A DNA stretch of 64,000 nucleotides from the NCBI GenBank assembly GCA_903832285.1, contig CAILAY010000009.1, forward strand, positions 62,001 to 126,000, written 5' to 3'. The stretch's first letter is position 1, and every line of letters begins with the position of its first letter. The translations under genes were made by a program, and so were the position numbers. Below, piece by piece: positions 62,080-64,000 of this stretch. The DNA is from an uncultured beta proteobacterium (GTDB lineage: Bacteria; Pseudomonadota; Gammaproteobacteria; Burkholderiales; Burkholderiaceae_C). The notes under the pieces are model-generated. The model worked only from the letters and a program-made list of their open reading frames with translations, was not told where the DNA came from and did no database searches.

Positions 62080-63546
62080 TTAGCTGGCCAATTCCCGGTA
62101 CAGCGCCAGGTATTTCTCCGCGCTTGCCGTCCAGCCAAAGTCCTGCTGCATGGCACGCCTGACCACTTCGGCCCATTCATCGGCACGCGCATACAGGGCG
62201 AAGGCTCGGCGCAGGGCGCGGCTGAACGCTTCGGCCGTGAAGTCATCGAACACAAAACCGTTGGCAGTTTGCGCGGCCAGGTCTTCGAGCGTGCAGTCGA
62301 CGACGGTGTCGGCCAGACCACCGACGCGGCGCACCAGCGGCAGGCTGCCGTAGCTCAGGCCATACATCTGCGTCAGACCGCAGGGCTCGAAGCGTGAGGG
62401 CACGAGCGTCACGTCGGTGGCACCGAAGATGCGGTGCGCCAGTGCTTCGTCGTAGCCCAGACGCACGGCCACAGACTGCGGATGCTTGCGTGCTTGTTCG
62501 CGCAGCGCGGCCTCCAACCAACCTTCGCCGCTGCCCAGCACGACCAGTTGGCCGCCGCGCGAAAGCAGTTCGTCAATACCGGACAGCACCAGGTGCAAAC
62601 CCTTTTGTTCCGTGAGGCGACTGACCACACCAAACAGCGGCGCCTGGCGTTTGACCGCCAGGCCCATCTCGGTCTGCAGCGCCTCTTTGCATCGCGCCTT
62701 GCCTGCAGGTTTGCTGGTGGAATAACCCGACGTAATCAGTTTGTCGGTGGCGGGATTCCACACGGAGGCATCGACTGCGTTCAGGATGCCCGAGAGCGCG
62801 CTGCGCCGCGCACGCAGCAATCCGTCCAGACCGCAACCCTGCTCGGGCGTCTGTATTTCCTGCGCGTAGGTGGGGCTGACGGTGGTGATGCGGTCGGCAT
62901 AAAAGAGCCCCGCCTTCATGAAAGAAATCTGGCCGTAGAACTCCAACCCGTTGATCGAAAACGCGGCGTCGGGCAGCCCCAGTTCATGGAAGTGCTGGGG
63001 CGCAAAAACACCCTGATAGGCCAGGTTGTGCACGGTGTAGACGCTGGCCACACGCTGACGTTGGCGCTCGCGCGAGAACGCCAGATAGGCCGGTGCGAGC
63101 GCCGCGTGCCAGTCGTGGGCATGTACCACCTGCGGCGTCCATTGCGGGTCCAGACCCTGAGCCAATTGATCGGCCATCCAGCCGAGCAGCGCGAAGCGAC
63201 GATAGTTGTCGGCATAGGGTTGACGCTGCGCGTCTTCGTACGGACTGCCGGCACGATGGTAGAGCGCGGGTGCATCGATCACGTAGGCATGCACATTCAA
63301 CGTTGCCAATCGGCCGTGGCGCAGCGTCACCGTCTCGCCCCAGGGTGTTACCACCTGGCTCAGGACGGTCGCATCCGCAAGGCCCTGCAGTATCGACGCG
63401 AAGCCTGGCAACAGGACACGCACATCGCAGCCGACAGCAGTCAGCGCCGCGGGCAACGCACCGGCGATATCGGCGAGACCTCCGGTTTTGAGCAGCGGGA
63501 AAATCTCTGCGCTGACTTGAAGTACTTTCATGGGGCTGGCGCGCAT
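62080..63546 (-). CDS. glgA: Glycogen synthase
   Basis: A 488-residue GT5 glycogen synthase of the ADP-glucose type. The N-terminal VLQVSAEIFPLLKTGGLADIAGALP contains the KTGGL motif that binds ADP-glucose. VHAHDWHAALAPAYL and VSRLTEQKGLHLVL lie in the two Rossmann domains, and VPSRFEPCGLTQMYGL carries the conserved glutamate region. ATG 63546 overlaps the glgC stop (TGATG), suggesting translational coupling; ATG 63531, five residues later, is an alternative start. It follows glgC on the same strand, forming a glycogen operon. Confidence 0.94.
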   Translation of the reverse strand: MRASPMKVLQVSAEIFPLLKTGGLADIAGALPAALTAVGCDVRVLLPGFASILQGLADATVLSQVVTPWGETVTLRHGRLATLNVHAYVIDAPALYHRAGSPYEDAQRQPYADNYRRFALLGWMADQLAQGLDPQWTPQVVHAHDWHAALAPAYLAFSRERQRQRVASVYTVHNLAYQGVFAPQHFHELGLPDAAFSINGLEFYGQISFMKAGLFYADRITTVSPTYAQEIQTPEQGCGLDGLLRARRSALSGILNAVDASVWNPATDKLITSGYSTSKPAGKARCKEALQTEMGLAVKRQAPLFGVVSRLTEQKGLHLVLSGIDELLSRGGQLVVLGSGEGWLEAALREQARKHPQSVAVRLGYDEALAHRIFGATDVTLVPSRFEPCGLTQMYGLSYGSLPLVRRVGGLADTVVDCTLEDLAAQTANGFVFDDFTAEAFSRALRRAFALYARADEWAEVVRRAMQQDFGWTASAEKYLALYRELAS

Positions 63547-64000
63547 CACAGTTTCTTCAGCATTTCTTTTGTGATCAGCACCACGCCTGTTTCAGTGCGC
63601 TCAAAGCGCTGCGCGTCCAACGCCGCATCCTCTCCCACCACCAAACCCTCGGGCAGCACGCAGTTGCGGTCCACCACCACGCGGCTCAACCGGCAATGGC
63701 GATTCAGAATCACGTTGGGCAACAGTACGGCCTGCTCCACATGGCAGAACGAGTGCACGCGAACTTCGGAGAACAGCACGGAATGCGCCACGTGCGAGCC
63801 GGACACAATGCAGCCGCCCGAGATCAGCGTGTTCACGGCCACGCCGGTGGCGCCGGTGGTGTCTGGAACAAACTTGGCCGGCGGAAGTTGGCGCTGATAG
63901 GTCCAGATCGGCCAGTCGGTGTCGTAAATGTCGAGTTCGGGCGAGGTCGATGCCAGATCCAGATTCGCGGCCCAGAAGGCGTCAATGGTTCCCACATCAC
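63546..64000 (-). CDS. glgC: Glucose-1-phosphate adenylyltransferase (C-terminal part)
   Basis: About 150 codons of the C-terminus are visible; the gene runs past the right edge. It makes ADP-glucose, the donor for GlgA. The visible part holds [19 protein letters not shown] and a left-handed beta-helix tail with [19 protein letters not shown] and [15 protein letters not shown], typical of bacterial GlgC. The stop overlaps the glgA start. Its N-terminal nucleotide-binding part is outside the window. Confidence 0.92.
   Translation of the reverse strand, partial: DVGTIDAFWAANLDLASTSPELDIYDTDWPIWTYQRQLPPAKFVPDTTGATGVAVNTLISGGCIVSGSHVAHSVLFSEVRVHSFCHVEQAVLLPNVILNRHCRLSRVVVDRNCVLPEGLVVGEDAALDAQRFERTETGVVLITKEMLKKL

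Overview
The window is GC-rich, densely packed bacterial chromosome. Gene content suggests a betaproteobacterium of the Comamonadaceae/Burkholderiales type: a reductive pyrimidine operon with a BMP-type importer, a five-step hut pathway with hutF and hutG, a short PutA without a DNA-binding domain, a DcaP-like porin, and a GlcNAc PTS with a TonB receptor. The organism is inferred from content only. I saw no rRNA, tRNA, IS element, phage gene or CRISPR array. Most genes sit in operons with ATGA-type overlaps.

Layout. (1) 1-8052, minus: preT-preA-hydA-carbamoylase-BMP binding protein-ABC ATPase, for uptake and reductive degradation of pyrimidines, preceded by a RutR-like operator. (2) 8246-15663: mixed genes, namely a PLP decarboxylase, an aldo/keto reductase, a GH28/SDR pair, a TetR-haloalkane dehalogenase-DUF1330 operon behind a perfect 24-bp palindrome, and a DUF1566 protein paired with a 48-aa Cys-rich protein. 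(3) 15773-19756: a threonine/serine dehydratase and putA. (4) 19863-32323: histidine catabolism (hutUH on minus; hutC-D-I-G-F on plus) and a five-gene Liv-type ABC importer. A second-type histidyl-tRNA synthetase is divergent from the importer. (5) 33984-36208: an ECF sigma factor, an acetyltransferase and a patatin. (6) 36283-39964: an amino-acid ABC importer operon ending in a DcaP-like porin. (7) 40225-44224: ornithine cyclodeaminase-arginase-EamA transporter, divergent from two overlapping Lrp/AsnC regulators. (8) 44365-61476: a long GlcNAc/chitin cluster (GntR regulator, nagA, nagB-II, TonB receptor, SGNH hydrolase, nagX, HPr-EI, nagE, GH20, GH27). (9) 62080-64000: glgA and the end of glgC on minus.

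How the parts connect. One 14-bp HutC-type operator motif occurs three times: at hutU/hutC, between the Liv-type importer and hisS, and before the amino-acid importer/porin operon. This suggests a histidine regulon spanning about 20 kb that includes two importers, a porin and possibly a synthetase. Arginase, cyclodeaminase and PutA form an arginine-ornithine-proline-glutamate route. A shared ACCAATAT motif in front of putA and in the cyclodeaminase/Lrp intergenic region hints at common Lrp control. The nag cluster covers polymer hydrolysis, outer-membrane uptake, PTS phosphorylation and entry into glycolysis as fructose-6-phosphate.

No single gene here looks like a wholly new system. The most unusual features are regulatory: the extended HutC regulon, an intrinsic terminator between that operator and the importer start codon, and a second terminator abutting the Shine-Dalgarno of the gene after the TonB receptor.
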